Shown here: in pieces, positions 33,183 to 42,460 of the stretch
Layout: each line of letters starts with the position of its first letter
How positions within the stretch are numbered: position 1 is the first letter of the stretch
Assembly (NCBI GenBank): GCA_017517305.1
Contig: JAFWZV010000001.1
Coordinates: 62,001 to 126,000 of the forward strand
Direction: 5' to 3'
Length of the DNA stretch: 64,000 bases
DNA from: Lachnospiraceae bacterium
GTDB taxonomy: Bacteria; Bacillota; Clostridia; Lachnospirales; Lachnospiraceae
Notes under the pieces: model-generated
The model's database searches: none
Told to the model about the DNA's origin: nothing
What the model saw: only the letters and a program-made list of their open reading frames with translations
Position numbers and translations under genes: made by a program

Positions 33183-34111
33183 AAGTGATTAGTGAAAAAT
33201 AGAAGTCTAAATACTAAGTTATCACTTTTACTTTGTCTATATAGATATTTTCCTGACATTCCTCTGATTCGCTGCTTAAAGGAATTTCTGTATTCTGTAA
33301 TTACGTCTAACTGTATCCTTTTCTTTTCGGGAATTTCGTAAATATTTCCAAATGCAATTGCCTGCTTAGACACATGTCCCTTGTTTGTTTTGCTTTGAGA
33401 TAATCTGCGCTTTATAATTCCAAGCTTTGAAGTGGAAGCACCAAGTACATTGTCCTTGTGCTGTCTATATTTATAATATGGGTGATTATCATGGATAACC
33501 TTGCCGAAGCAACTGGCAATTAAGTATAACCACCAGTCGTGCATATAACAGTCACAAGGAGCATCCATTCTAACCATCCCTAAGAGGGTAGAGTTAAAAA
33601 CTGTACCACCACCACGTGCAATATTCTCGATTAGAGCATTGCCGAAACCAGGCTTCTTAACTGGAAATGTGGTTGCCTCGGAGTTGGTTGTATTTTTAAT
33701 TTTACCTGAAGCATTCAAATTCTCATCTGTAATATCCGCCTCGCAACAGTAAAGTAGAGGCTTATTATCCTTGTTATCTAGCTTAGATAGCTTGCTACAA
33801 GCTACAGTGAGCTTGTTTTCGTACCAGTAATCGTCCTGATCTGCTAATGCGTAGTAATTGTAACCCATATCTGCCTCTTTGAATAATTCAAAGAAGGATT
33901 TACATGCACCAATATTAGTGCCCTTAATAAGCTTAATATCTGAATTGTTTGAACAATATTCCTGAATAATATCAATAGTAGAATCTGTAGAACCATCGTC
34001 TCTAATTAAGACACTTACCTCTACATCCTTTTGTGCCAATATACTATCTAGCTGCTCTTTTATGTACTTTTCTCCGTTATAGGTTGATAATAAAACCTGA
34101 ACTCTATACAT
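33179..34111 (-). CDS. Family 2 glycosyltransferase
   Basis: This 310-residue GT-A enzyme has VQVLLSTYNGEKYIKEQLDSIL at the N-terminus, DDGSTD near 37-42, and ALADQDDYW near 90-98 (the DQDD form common in rhamnosyltransferase-like members). An acceptor region follows (NALIENIARGGGTVFN, MHDWWLYLIAS). It adds a sugar to a cell-surface glycan; donor and acceptor are unknown. GGAG precedes the ATG. It follows the GT4 gene on the same strand with a hairpin between. Confidence 0.9.
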   Translation of the reverse strand: MYRVQVLLSTYNGEKYIKEQLDSILAQKDVEVSVLIRDDGSTDSTIDIIQEYCSNNSDIKLIKGTNIGACKSFFELFKEADMGYNYYALADQDDYWYENKLTVACSKLSKLDNKDNKPLLYCCEADITDENLNASGKIKNTTNSEATTFPVKKPGFGNALIENIARGGGTVFNSTLLGMVRMDAPCDCYMHDWWLYLIASCFGKVIHDNHPYYKYRQHKDNVLGASTSKLGIIKRRLSQSKTNKGHVSKQAIAFGNIYEIPEKKRIQLDVITEYRNSFKQRIRGMSGKYLYRQSKSDNLVFRLLFFTNHL

Positions 34112-34125
34112 AATGTACTCCTAGC

Positions 34126-34163
34126 ATTAAAACGCTGCCACACAGCTTCCGTTATGTGGCAAC
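34126..34163 (-). terminator. Hairpin between two glycosyltransferase genes
   Basis: Read on the minus strand, a 10-bp stem (with G-U pairs) at 34154-34163 and 34134-34143 is followed by GTTTTAA. It may partly terminate after the GT4 gene. Confidence 0.55.
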
Positions 34164-34169
34164 CGTAAT

Positions 34170-35357
34170 TTATTCCTGGTTTGAAAGTAGCAAACTCTCA
34201 TATATTTCTGTCATTCTGTCATGAACCAGCTCTATATCGAAATATTTCCTGCAGTTTGCCTTATTTACTTCGCCAAGCTTCTCACATTCCTTCTCATTTT
34301 TAAGAAGATGGTTAAGCTTATTGGTAAAGCCTTGTATATCATCTATAGGCACTAGATAATCCTCACTCTTAGAATCCTTGTCTGGAGCAAGTAAATCTCT
34401 ATTGCCTCGAATGTCAGAAGCAATAATAGGAAGGCCTGCTGCCATAGCCTGCATAATGGCCACAGGAAGTCCCTCCTGATAGCTGGTAAATAAAAATATA
34501 TCTGCAATCTTGCAAATCTCTAATATATCTGTTCTATATCCTGCGAATATAACCTTGTCCTTAATTCCAAGCTCCTTGCTAAGCTCTCTAAGCTTTTTTA
34601 GCTCCTTGCCTCTACCGCAGATAAGAAGCACTGCATCTTCATTTTCGGCTGCTGCAAAAGCATTGATAGTGGCAGATACATTTTTTCTAGGAATAAGCTC
34701 CGCCATAGTCATAACAATCTTCTTGCCCTTAGGAATTTTTAGCTCCTTACACTTTTCCTTTTTGTCCACAGGAAGCATGCTTATAGCTGTGGTATCAACA
34801 CCTACTCCTGGAACATACTCCACATGAGTTTTCTTAAATTTCTTGGAAGCAGTTTTATAATCCTCCTGATTAAGAGTTATAAGGCAGTCCGTACACTTAG
34901 ATAGGGACTTTTCTATATTGTAGTATATAAGATAATTCTTAAAAGCTGCACCCTTAAAGAAATGGAAGCCATGAACAAAATAAATCACCTTAGTGCCGTC
35001 CTTCTTTCGAAAGCTTTTGGCTGCAAGTCTTCCTGCTACACCTCCAAAAGGCGTTTGAGTGTGGACTAGGGCACAAGGGTTTTCCTTAAGATAATTCTTA
35101 ATCATATTAACGGACTTGAACATTTTTGTGAGCTGGGTAACCCTTCTCGGAATAGGAAGATGTATAGTATCAATTCCTTTTGCCTCAAGCTCCTTTTTAA
35201 AATCAGAGATTTTCTCTCTGGTGCTGGAGTTTCCGTCCTTAAAATTGGCCGCCACAGTAATTTGACATCCCATGCTTTGAAGGATATCGATGTTATCTCT
35301 ATTAAAATGGTCAATCATAGATGCTGAATTAGCTATCAGCATAACTCGCTTAGACAT
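34170..35357 (-). CDS. Family 4 glycosyltransferase
   Basis: This 395-residue GT-B enzyme has MSKRVMLIANSASMIDHFNRDNI at the N-terminus and HTQTPFGGVAGRLAAK and FVHGFHFFKGAAF in the acceptor domain. The C-terminal nucleotide-sugar site has KKIVMTMAELIPRKNV, GRG, SYQEGLPVAIMQAMAAGLPIIAS. The pattern resembles EpsF/CapM-type surface-polysaccharide enzymes. AGGAGG precedes the ATG. With the adjacent GT2 gene it forms a short minus-strand pair without other glycan genes. Confidence 0.92.
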   Translation of the reverse strand: MSKRVMLIANSASMIDHFNRDNIDILQSMGCQITVAANFKDGNSSTREKISDFKKELEAKGIDTIHLPIPRRVTQLTKMFKSVNMIKNYLKENPCALVHTQTPFGGVAGRLAAKSFRKKDGTKVIYFVHGFHFFKGAAFKNYLIYYNIEKSLSKCTDCLITLNQEDYKTASKKFKKTHVEYVPGVGVDTTAISMLPVDKKEKCKELKIPKGKKIVMTMAELIPRKNVSATINAFAAAENEDAVLLICGRGKELKKLRELSKELGIKDKVIFAGYRTDILEICKIADIFLFTSYQEGLPVAIMQAMAAGLPIIASDIRGNRDLLAPDKDSKSEDYLVPIDDIQGFTNKLNHLLKNEKECEKLGEVNKANCRKYFDIELVHDRMTEIYESLLLSNQE

Positions 35358-35559
35358 AGAAACCTCCTACAGTAACCTTTGTGGCTGATTATACTATATT
35401 TTGTGTGGTAAGACAAATGTTTATTCTGATAAAAAACTGCACAAAAATGACCCATGAATTTTTAAAAGGTTTGTGGCTTTGGTGTGTTTTCAAATTCCTA
35501 AAACTAGATTATAATTATAAGGTATTTTTACTTATGATATTTATTGGAGATAATGATAT

Positions 35560-37371
35560 ATGAAATTTGCACACATATCAGACCTTCACTTAGGACGTAA
35601 GCTGGACCAGGGTTCGCCTTGGGAGAAGAAAACTGCCAACGTTTTATTTGATGCATTTGTCAATTTAATAGATATTGCGGAAGCTGACAAGTTGGATTTC
35701 TTGTTTATTACAGGAGATTTATTCGACCATATTCCAACTGTGGACGAGATTAGCAAGGTGGATATGCAGTTAATGCGTCTTACTAATACATACATAATTT
35801 ACGTAACAGGAGAGGCGGATTATCTTAGTAAGAATTCACCACTTTGGACTTATAAATTCCGTTCTAACACATTTCTTATGAATGGAGAGGAATTTAATAA
35901 TTGTGTGCCTGAAAGCAGAATGCCTGTTAGAAATTCTTATGCAGAGGGCATAGCTGATTCCTTGTATTTTGAAAAATACAATCTGGATATATATGGGATA
36001 TGTCAATATAGTGAGATAAATAAGCGAAATGATTTGGATTATGTCTATGCTCACAATACAAACAGGAAGAATATATTGTTAGCCCATGGTGGAGATAAGA
36101 ATGTGTCTCCCTTTGCTCTAGATGATTTGTCTACCAAAAAGTTTGATTATATTGGTATGGGTCACTCACATAATTTTAGATGCAAGAAGGAATATAATTT
36201 TTACTATCCCGGAGCCTTAGAGCCACTTGGTCCTGAGGATGTTGGTGAGCATGGTTACATAAAGGGGTATATGGATAATAGCATAAATAGTGTAAAATTT
36301 GTTCCTACCTCCCAGAGAAGGTACAAGACTCTTGAGGTTGAGGCAGATGATACAATGACTAATACAGCGCTGAATTCATACCTTATGTCTTTGTGTTCTA
36401 AGGACAAACATTGTATTTACACCATCATAATTAAGAGAAGTAAAAGCTGTTATTTGGATTTTGATATTAGCTTGGTTAAGGAAAAATATAAGATTCTTTC
36501 TGTGGAGGGAGAATCTGCAGATGGAGCAGACTTTAAGAAGCTGGAGAAGCTTAATGCCAATAATCTCCTAGGCAAGAATCTAAAGCGAATAAGAGAGTCA
36601 AAATCTCCGAATGCAAATGCAGCCTTTGCGGCTTACGCTCATGCTATGTCCAAGGCTCTTTGGGGGGATGATGAGGATTTGGATATTGAAGATAGAGTTG
36701 CAGACATGTCTCAGGTTGTTATGGCTAATAAGCAGATTGTTGAAAGCAAAAAGCAGGAGATAGGTGTGCTTAAAAAGCATATGAATAATTTGGCTGACCA
36801 ACATAGTAAGCTGTCTAACAAGCTGGAAAAATATCCTGATCAGACAGGAAATCTTAATAAGATTCGTGAAAAAATTCGAGAAATAGAATATGAAGCCAAT
36901 ACTATTTCCTTCAAGGACCAGCAGGTGGATAAGATATATAGCAGAAGAAGACTGGGCTTTGTTCTTCTTGTGGATACACCTATAGCTCTGGCTTTAGCAT
37001 ATATGCTGACCATTGGAGTTATATTTGCTGTTGTATTCCGAGATGTAGATGGTTGGATAAGCAAGACCTTAGTTTGTGTAGGGCTATTTGCAGTGTTTAA
37101 TCTGATAGGCTTGGTAATATATAACAAAACCAAAAAGCAAAGAAATAAGTGGTTTGGAACACCTATTCCTCAGGAGGAGCATATTAAGAATAAGAATATG
37201 CTTAAGGCTTTAGATATCAAATTAGATGCATGCCTTTCTAAGGAAACTGAATATAAAGAGAAACAAAAAATATATCTGCAGCTTTCTAAGGAAAAAGAGG
37301 AGCTACAGAGGAAGATGAATGCTCTGGAGGCCAAATACAAAGAAGCTGTACTTGTTTCAGGTGAATTGTAA
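35560..37371 (+). CDS. SbcD/YhaO-like metallophosphoesterase with altered catalytic motif and membrane hairpin
   Basis: The N-terminal 250 residues are an SbcD-type calcineurin-like phosphoesterase: HISDLHLG at 5-12 (Asp8, His10), TGDLFDH at 51-57, LLAHGG with His176, and GMGHSHNF with His202 and His204. The GNHD motif that should follow GDLFD reads GEAD at 84-87, so the metal-binding Asn and catalytic His are missing. Residues 388-460 are coiled coil, two membrane segments lie at about 466-492 and 503-522, and coiled coil resumes to the end. No SbcC/YhaN partner is adjacent. It may be a membrane-anchored pseudo-nuclease. Confidence 0.75.
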   Translation: MKFAHISDLHLGRKLDQGSPWEKKTANVLFDAFVNLIDIAEADKLDFLFITGDLFDHIPTVDEISKVDMQLMRLTNTYIIYVTGEADYLSKNSPLWTYKFRSNTFLMNGEEFNNCVPESRMPVRNSYAEGIADSLYFEKYNLDIYGICQYSEINKRNDLDYVYAHNTNRKNILLAHGGDKNVSPFALDDLSTKKFDYIGMGHSHNFRCKKEYNFYYPGALEPLGPEDVGEHGYIKGYMDNSINSVKFVPTSQRRYKTLEVEADDTMTNTALNSYLMSLCSKDKHCIYTIIIKRSKSCYLDFDISLVKEKYKILSVEGESADGADFKKLEKLNANNLLGKNLKRIRESKSPNANAAFAAYAHAMSKALWGDDEDLDIEDRVADMSQVVMANKQIVESKKQEIGVLKKHMNNLADQHSKLSNKLEKYPDQTGNLNKIREKIREIEYEANTISFKDQQVDKIYSRRRLGFVLLVDTPIALALAYMLTIGVIFAVVFRDVDGWISKTLVCVGLFAVFNLIGLVIYNKTKKQRNKWFGTPIPQEEHIKNKNMLKALDIKLDACLSKETEYKEKQKIYLQLSKEKEELQRKMNALEAKYKEAVLVSGEL

Positions 37372-37401
37372 TTATTTGATAAAGGAAATTAAAGGTATAA
37401 A

Positions 37402-38829
37402 ATGCTAGAAGATATGAACGAGAATAAGGATAAAGAAATACAAGAAAAAGGAGCGCCAGCAACGGAAAACTTTAAGGAAAATAAAATGGGTACCATGCCT
37501 GTAAATCAGTTGCTATTAAGAATGTCTGTTCCTATGATGCTTTCTATGCTGGTTCAGGCCTTGTACAACATTGTGGATAGTATATTTGTTGCAAAGATAA
37601 GTGAGGATGCTCTTACTGCTGTATCTCTTGCTTTCCCTATGCAAACTCTTATGATTGCATTAGGAGGGGGTATGGGCGTTGGTGTCAATGCCTTGCTTTC
37701 TAAAGCCTTGGGCGAAAAGGATTATGAAAGAGTTAATTCAGCTGCAAAAAACGGCATTTTTCTCGCTGGTATTAATGCTATAATCTTTTTAGTGGTGGGA
37801 CTTACTGTGGTAAGACCATTCTATGAGGTTCAGACTGATAATCAGGATATTATAAACTATGGAGTGGATTATCTCACTATTGTATGCTGTTGCTCCTTTG
37901 GAATATATTGTCAGTTTATATTCGAGAGATTGCTTCAGTCTACTGGTAAGACTACATTTGCTATGGTAACACAGCTTATTGGAGCAGTTACAAACCTTAT
38001 TTTGGATCCAATATTTATCTTTGGATATTTTGGCATACCTAAGATGGGTGTTGCAGGAGCAGCTATCGCCACTGTTATAGGTCAGGTGTTTGCAGGAATT
38101 GCGGCAATTATTATAAATGTAAAGTTTAATGATGAAATAAAGCTTGATTTCAAGGGCTTTGTACCATCAGGACATATTATTGGCAAAATATACTCGGTTG
38201 GTGTACCATCCATAATTATGCAGTCTATAGGCTCCATAATGACCTATGGTATGAATCAGATTCTTATGGTATTTTCTTCAACTGCCACAGCTGTGTTTGG
38301 TGTATATTTTAAGCTTCAAAGCTTTATATTTATGCCAGTATTTGGTCTTAATAATGGTATGGTGCCTATTATCGCCTTTAACTATGGAGCCCAGAATAGG
38401 GAGAGACTAGTTAAAACTATGAAGCTTAGTATGGTGTACGCCATAAGTCTTATGTGTTTAGGAACGCTGATTTTTAATCTGATTCCAGAGAAGCTGCTTA
38501 TGCTCTTTGAGGCATCGGAGCAGATGCTTTCCATGGGTGTACCAGCCCTTAGGATTATAAGCTTACATTTTCTTCTGGCGGGTTTTTGTATAATTGGAGG
38601 CTCCGTGTTCCAGGCTCTTGGAAGGGCAGTGTACAGTATGATTAACTCTATTTGCAGACAGATAGTGGTTTTACTGCCTGCAGCATGGCTTTTGTCAAAG
38701 CTTGGAAATGTTAACTATGTATGGTTTGCATTTCCTATAGCAGAGCTGATGTCTCTTACTATGACATCAATATTTATGGTTAAGATAAACAGAGAAATAA
38801 TCAGCAAAATTGGTGATAAAACCTGTTAA
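37402..38829 (+). CDS. MATE-family efflux transporter
   Basis: This 475-residue protein has twelve predicted membrane segments and the MATE pattern: MGTMPVNQLLLRMSVPMMLSMLVQALYNIVDSIFVAKISEDALTAVSLAFP, and the second-half repeat VYSVGVPSIIMQSIGSIMTYGMNQIL. It probably exports drugs or organic cations using Na+ or H+. The first 25 residues are an acidic cytoplasmic extension. It follows the SbcD-like gene by 30 nt with no terminator. Confidence 0.93.
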   Translation: MLEDMNENKDKEIQEKGAPATENFKENKMGTMPVNQLLLRMSVPMMLSMLVQALYNIVDSIFVAKISEDALTAVSLAFPMQTLMIALGGGMGVGVNALLSKALGEKDYERVNSAAKNGIFLAGINAIIFLVVGLTVVRPFYEVQTDNQDIINYGVDYLTIVCCCSFGIYCQFIFERLLQSTGKTTFAMVTQLIGAVTNLILDPIFIFGYFGIPKMGVAGAAIATVIGQVFAGIAAIIINVKFNDEIKLDFKGFVPSGHIIGKIYSVGVPSIIMQSIGSIMTYGMNQILMVFSSTATAVFGVYFKLQSFIFMPVFGLNNGMVPIIAFNYGAQNRERLVKTMKLSMVYAISLMCLGTLIFNLIPEKLLMLFEASEQMLSMGVPALRIISLHFLLAGFCIIGGSVFQALGRAVYSMINSICRQIVVLLPAAWLLSKLGNVNYVWFAFPIAELMSLTMTSIFMVKINREIISKIGDKTC

Positions 38830-38834
38830 TATGC

Positions 38835-38863
38835 TTGATATAATATTTTTAAAATGTTATTAT
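38835..38863 (+). promoter_or_regulatory. Promoter of the DUF1846 gene
   Basis: TTGATA at 38835-38840 and TATTAT at 38858-38863 are 17 bp apart. About 78 nt of leader follow, without a recognised riboswitch. Confidence 0.5.
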
Positions 38864-38941
38864 AATGCAGTGAGTTAACGGTATAAGTTGCTCACATTAA
38901 TTGCTTGTAGGAAAATATTTTGAGGACAGGAAGTTAAGAAT

Positions 38942-40417
38942 ATGAAGATAGGATTTGACAATGACAAATATTTAAAAATTCAATCAGAATACATTAAGGA
39001 GAGAATCGATAAGTTTGGTGATAAGCTATACTTAGAGTTTGGTGGTAAGCTTTTTGATGATTTTCATGCATCTAGAGTTTTGCCTGGCTTTGCACCAGAC
39101 AGTAAGCTTAAGATGCTCCTTAATTTGGCGGATCACGCAGAGGTTGTTATTGTCATCGGCGCAGACGCTATAGAGAGGAATAAGCAGCGTGAGGATCTCG
39201 GAATAACCTATGATAAGGATGTAATAAGACTTATTGAAGAGTATAGAGCTTGCGGACTTTACGTGGGAAGTGTAGTGGTAACTATGTTCTCAGGTCAGCC
39301 AGCTGCAACTGCATTTAAGGAGAAGCTGGAGAAGAGAGGAATAAAGGTTTACAGACATTATTCCATAGAGGGATATCCTACCAATGTACCTCTCATCGTA
39401 AGTGATGATGGTTTTGGCAAGAATGATTATATTGAAACTGAGAGACCTCTTGTGGTGGTAACCGCACCAGGACCAGGTAGTGGAAAGATGGCTACCTGTC
39501 TATCTCAGCTTTATCAGGATAACCAGCGTGGAATTAAGTCTGGATATGCAAAGTTTGAGACATTCCCTGTTTGGAATCTTCCTCTTAAGCATCCTGTTAA
39601 CTTAGCTTATGAGGCTGCAACAGCTGATTTGAATGATATTAATATGATTGACCCATATCATCTTGAGGCATATGGTGAGACTACAGTTAATTATAACAGA
39701 GATATAGAGATATTCCCTGTGCTTAATGCTATATTCGAGAAAATCTATGGAGAGAATCCATACAAGTCACCTACAGATATGGGTGTGAATATGGTTGGTA
39801 ATTGTATCATAGATGAGGATGTGGTTTGTGAGGCATCCCGCATGGAGATAATAAGAAGATATTATAGATATCTAAACAGCATGGCATTAGGTGATGATGT
39901 TGAAAGTGAAATCTATAAGATTGAGCTTCTTATGAAGAATGCAAAGATTACTACTGATGACCGTAAGGTTACAGTGGCAGCTAAGGAGAGAGCGGAACGT
40001 CTTGGAGTGCCTACTGCAGCTATTGAGCTGGAGGATGGAACTATCATTACCTCTAAGACCAGTGAACTTCTTGGAGCTTCCTCAGCACTTATACTTAATG
40101 CTCTTAAGCACTTAGGTGGCTTAGAGGATGATGCTCATCTTGTAGCTCCTAACGCATTTGAGCCTATCCAGGAGTTAAAGACAGATTATCTAGGTGCTAA
40201 GAATCCTAGACTTCACTCAGATGAGGTTCTTATCGCTCTTGCATTATCAGCGCTTGATGACCCTAGAGCCAAGGTTGCTATGGAACAGCTCTCAAAGCTT
40301 AAGGGATGTCAGGTTCATACCTCAGATATGCTTTCTGACGTAGACATCAAGACCTTTAAGAAACTGGGAGTTGACCTTACAAGTGAGCCAGTTATGACCA
40401 ATCTCAAAGAAAAGTAG
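38942..40417 (+). CDS. DUF1846 family protein
   Basis: This 491-residue protein matches the DUF1846 family along its whole length: KIGFDNDKYLKIQSEYIKERI, LEFGGKLFDDFHASRVLPGF, VTAPGPGSGKMATCLSQLYQD (a P-loop-like GPGSGKMA) and SPTDMGVNMVGNCIIDDE-like segment. Family members are widespread in Firmicutes and their biochemical activity is not established to my knowledge. It stands alone, with a promoter upstream and a 25-bp inverted repeat downstream. The P-loop-like segment suggests nucleotide binding, but this is inference. Confidence 0.92.
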   Translation: MKIGFDNDKYLKIQSEYIKERIDKFGDKLYLEFGGKLFDDFHASRVLPGFAPDSKLKMLLNLADHAEVVIVIGADAIERNKQREDLGITYDKDVIRLIEEYRACGLYVGSVVVTMFSGQPAATAFKEKLEKRGIKVYRHYSIEGYPTNVPLIVSDDGFGKNDYIETERPLVVVTAPGPGSGKMATCLSQLYQDNQRGIKSGYAKFETFPVWNLPLKHPVNLAYEAATADLNDINMIDPYHLEAYGETTVNYNRDIEIFPVLNAIFEKIYGENPYKSPTDMGVNMVGNCIIDEDVVCEASRMEIIRRYYRYLNSMALGDDVESEIYKIELLMKNAKITTDDRKVTVAAKERAERLGVPTAAIELEDGTIITSKTSELLGASSALILNALKHLGGLEDDAHLVAPNAFEPIQELKTDYLGAKNPRLHSDEVLIALALSALDDPRAKVAMEQLSKLKGCQVHTSDMLSDVDIKTFKKLGVDLTSEPVMTNLKEK

Positions 40418-40435
40418 ATAACACCACGAAGGTGG

Positions 40436-40486
40436 TTGAAAAGCTGACAGACCCTAGCATAATGCTAGGGTCTGTCAGCTTTTCAA
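40436..40486. terminator. Perfect 25-bp inverted repeat between convergent genes
   Basis: Arms 40436-40460 and 40462-40486 are perfectly complementary around one central base. It lies between the convergent DUF1846 and cotJC genes. It is much longer than other terminators here and lacks a clear T-run, so it is a probable bidirectional terminator, cruciform or RNase-processed hairpin. Confidence 0.7.
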
Positions 40487-40507
40487 GTAATAGCTATAGA
40501 AAAAGGG

Positions 40508-41143
40508 CTATTTGTTGCACTTGTTCATGTCGACGCATGGGGCTACTGTATCGAAGCCTGGATTGAAGGCGTAGAAATTCTTCTCGTCAAGCTTATCCTG
40601 GACAAGGCGTAAGCACTCTCCGAAACGCTGGAAGTGTACGATTTCTCTGGCACGGAGGAACTTTAAAGGTTCATAAACGTCAGGATAGTCCTTGCAGAGA
40701 CGGAGAAGATTATCGTAGGTAGTACGTGCCTTTTGCTCTGCTGCAAGGTCCTCATAGAGATCGGTAATGATGTCACCCTTGCTCTGGAATTCACAGGCAT
40801 TAAAAGGTACACCCCCTGCAGCCTGTGGCCAGATACCTGTAGTATGGTCTACATAGTATTTGTCAAAGCCAGAAGCCTTAATCTCTTCCATAGAAAGATT
40901 CTTTGTAAGCTGATATACAATTGTTCCCACAATCTCTAAATGGCCTAATTCTTCAGTTCCGATATCTGTGAGAGTAGCCATTACCTCCTTATATGGAGCT
41001 GCAAATCTCTGAGAGAGATATCTCATAGAGGCGCCTAGCTCACCGTCAGGACCACCATATTGACTGATTATGGCCTGAGCAAGCTTTGCATTTGTTTCCT
41101 TAATATTTACAGGGCATTGAAGTCTTTTTTCATATACAAACAT
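40508..41143 (-). CDS. cotJC: Spore coat protein CotJC (manganese-catalase fold)
   Basis: This 211-residue protein is of the manganese catalase/CotJC family: CPVNIKETNAKLAQAIISQYGGPDGELGASMRYLSQRF, then DIGTEELGHLEIVGTIVYQLT with the Glu/His metal ligands, and REIVHFQRFGECL near the C-terminus. It is a coat protein of endospores and may disproportionate peroxide. The ATG at 41143 overlaps the cotJB stop (TAATG). A 10-residue longer start lies in cotJB. Confidence 0.93.
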   Translation of the reverse strand: MFVYEKRLQCPVNIKETNAKLAQAIISQYGGPDGELGASMRYLSQRFAAPYKEVMATLTDIGTEELGHLEIVGTIVYQLTKNLSMEEIKASGFDKYYVDHTTGIWPQAAGGVPFNACEFQSKGDIITDLYEDLAAEQKARTTYDNLLRLCKDYPDVYEPLKFLRAREIVHFQRFGECLRLVQDKLDEKNFYAFNPGFDTVAPCVDMNKCNK

Positions 41144-41406
41144 TAGCGTCCACACTCTCCTTCCCATGGCCAAGGTTTATTAACCCAGTCCCAATAATTG
41201 TCAACATTTACATCGTATTTGCAGATAGGTCCATACATTTTTGTGTATGTTTCCACTGCTTCTTTTCTGATTTCTTTGTAGTAGTTATACTTATCTAATG
41301 CCTGCTGACAGTTAGGGTGAGTGTTTAAGAACAAAGCAATGTCATCTATCATGAATGACACCTGATTGATATAACAAAATAATTCTGATTTTCCCATATG
41401 ATTCAT
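41143..41406 (-). CDS. cotJB: Spore coat protein CotJB
   Basis: This 87-residue protein matches CotJB: LFCYINQVSFMIDDIALFLNTHPNCQQALDKYNYYKEIRKEAVETYTKMYGPI and the Trp-rich tail YWDWVNKPWPWEGECGR. It lies between cotJA and cotJC with gene overlaps, as in Bacillus and clostridia. GGGGGA lies 9-14 bases before the ATG. Confidence 0.93.
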   Translation of the reverse strand: MNHMGKSELFCYINQVSFMIDDIALFLNTHPNCQQALDKYNYYKEIRKEAVETYTKMYGPICKYDVNVDNYWDWVNKPWPWEGECGR

Positions 41407-41775
41407 TTACATCTTCCCCCTTGCACCACAGAATATAAAGTTTAACTCTGGAAAGATAGTACCCTGACAGAGAGCAGTCTCTAAATCGTAGAGATCGCTC
41501 CACTCTTGAACAGGCACATATCCCATGCCTAATGTCATATGTCTCATATGGTGATTGTCATCCTTGCAATCACAGCTGTTATCATTTAAGATTGGCATAG
41601 CTTCCATGCATTGATGAGGCTTTAGCTGGTGATTATGCTGAACGTGCTGATTGCTCATTGGTCTGTTGTTCATAGACATCTGTCTGTTATAATTGTTCAT
41701 CTGTCTATTTTGGTTGCAACGGTCATTCATATTGCAATTATATGGATTTCGTCCGCTTGCTTTATATGTGTCCAA
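41407..41775 (-). CDS. cotJA: Spore coat-associated protein CotJA with Asn/Met/His-rich extension
   Basis: The last 45 residues match CotJA (MTLGMGYVPVQEWSDLYDLETALCQGTIFPELNFIF). The first 75 residues are an unusual low-complexity segment rich in Asn, Met, His, Gln and Arg (NRQMNNYNRQMSMNNRP-like). The gene starts at TTG 41775 with GGAGG eight bases upstream. It heads the cotJABC operon, which would normally be expressed in the mother cell during sporulation; I could not confirm a sigma-E or sigma-K promoter. Confidence 0.85.
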   Translation of the reverse strand: MDTYKASGRNPYNCNMNDRCNQNRQMNNYNRQMSMNNRPMSNQHVQHNHQLKPHQCMEAMPILNDNSCDCKDDNHHMRHMTLGMGYVPVQEWSDLYDLETALCQGTIFPELNFIFCGARGKM

Positions 41776-41983
41776 ATCAATTACCTCCTGATTTTAAATA
41801 ATGTGATATTAAATGCACATTATCTTTGAATATATTTTTATAATATGTGGTTAGTGAGTTAAATGTTACAAAACTAACTGGGCAAATATGGTATCCAAGT
41901 GGATTGTTATGAAAAAATGGTTCGCGTATAATATTATGGGAGAAAAATACATTAATAGAACACTTCGAATAGGAGACAAGAAT

Positions 41984-42460
41984 ATGGAAGAAAAGAAGAA
42001 AAGTAAAGTTGGATTGTTAATTGCTGTTATTTTAGTTATTGCGGTGGCAGCAGTGGTTGTGATTTTTGTTTTACCAAAGGGTGGAGCTGGTACACCGGAG
42101 GAGGCAGCCCAAAAGGTAGTGGAGGCTATTGCAGATGGCAATGATGAGAAAATAGCCGATGCATATCACTCTAAGGTAGAGCCTGTGGAATCTATGATAT
42201 CACTATATGGATTCTATGATATAGATGAAAGTTCCATTATTGCTAAGGAGACAACAAAAAGAACAACTACAACAGAAGGCATGAAGGATAATTACGGTAT
42301 AAATTGTTCAGACGCTAAAGTAATGGAGGTTTCCTTTGATGCAACATATATGGGAACTACAGAAGCATATATTACGTATGTGAGTGTAGCAAAGGTAGGT
42401 GGTAATTGGTTCGCAGTAATGGTGGATGCACCTATGCCAGTAAGATTATTAAATAACTAG
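41984..42460 (+). CDS. Membrane-anchored small protein, NTF2-like domain candidate
   Basis: This 158-residue protein has a Lys-rich start, a membrane anchor at residues 10-30 and an extracytoplasmic domain starting TPEEAAQKVVEAIADGNDEKIADAY. That pattern is like lipoprotein-associated DUF4878/NTF2-like domains, but is only suggestive. ATG 41984 with AGGAGA is chosen; the frame is open upstream to 41888 without a site. Confidence 0.65.
   Translation: MEEKKKSKVGLLIAVILVIAVAAVVVIFVLPKGGAGTPEEAAQKVVEAIADGNDEKIADAYHSKVEPVESMISLYGFYDIDESSIIAKETTKRTTTTEGMKDNYGINCSDAKVMEVSFDATYMGTTEAYITYVSVAKVGGNWFAVMVDAPMPVRLLNN

Noticed and set aside
35381-35563. Possible 60-residue protein before the SbcD-like gene
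   Set aside because: It begins at GTG without a ribosome binding site, looks like AT-rich non-coding sequence and ends inside the next gene's start region.
41776-41983. Sigma-E or sigma-K promoter for cotJABC
   Set aside because: Several weak CAT-type -10 candidates exist, but none with a clear -35 partner.
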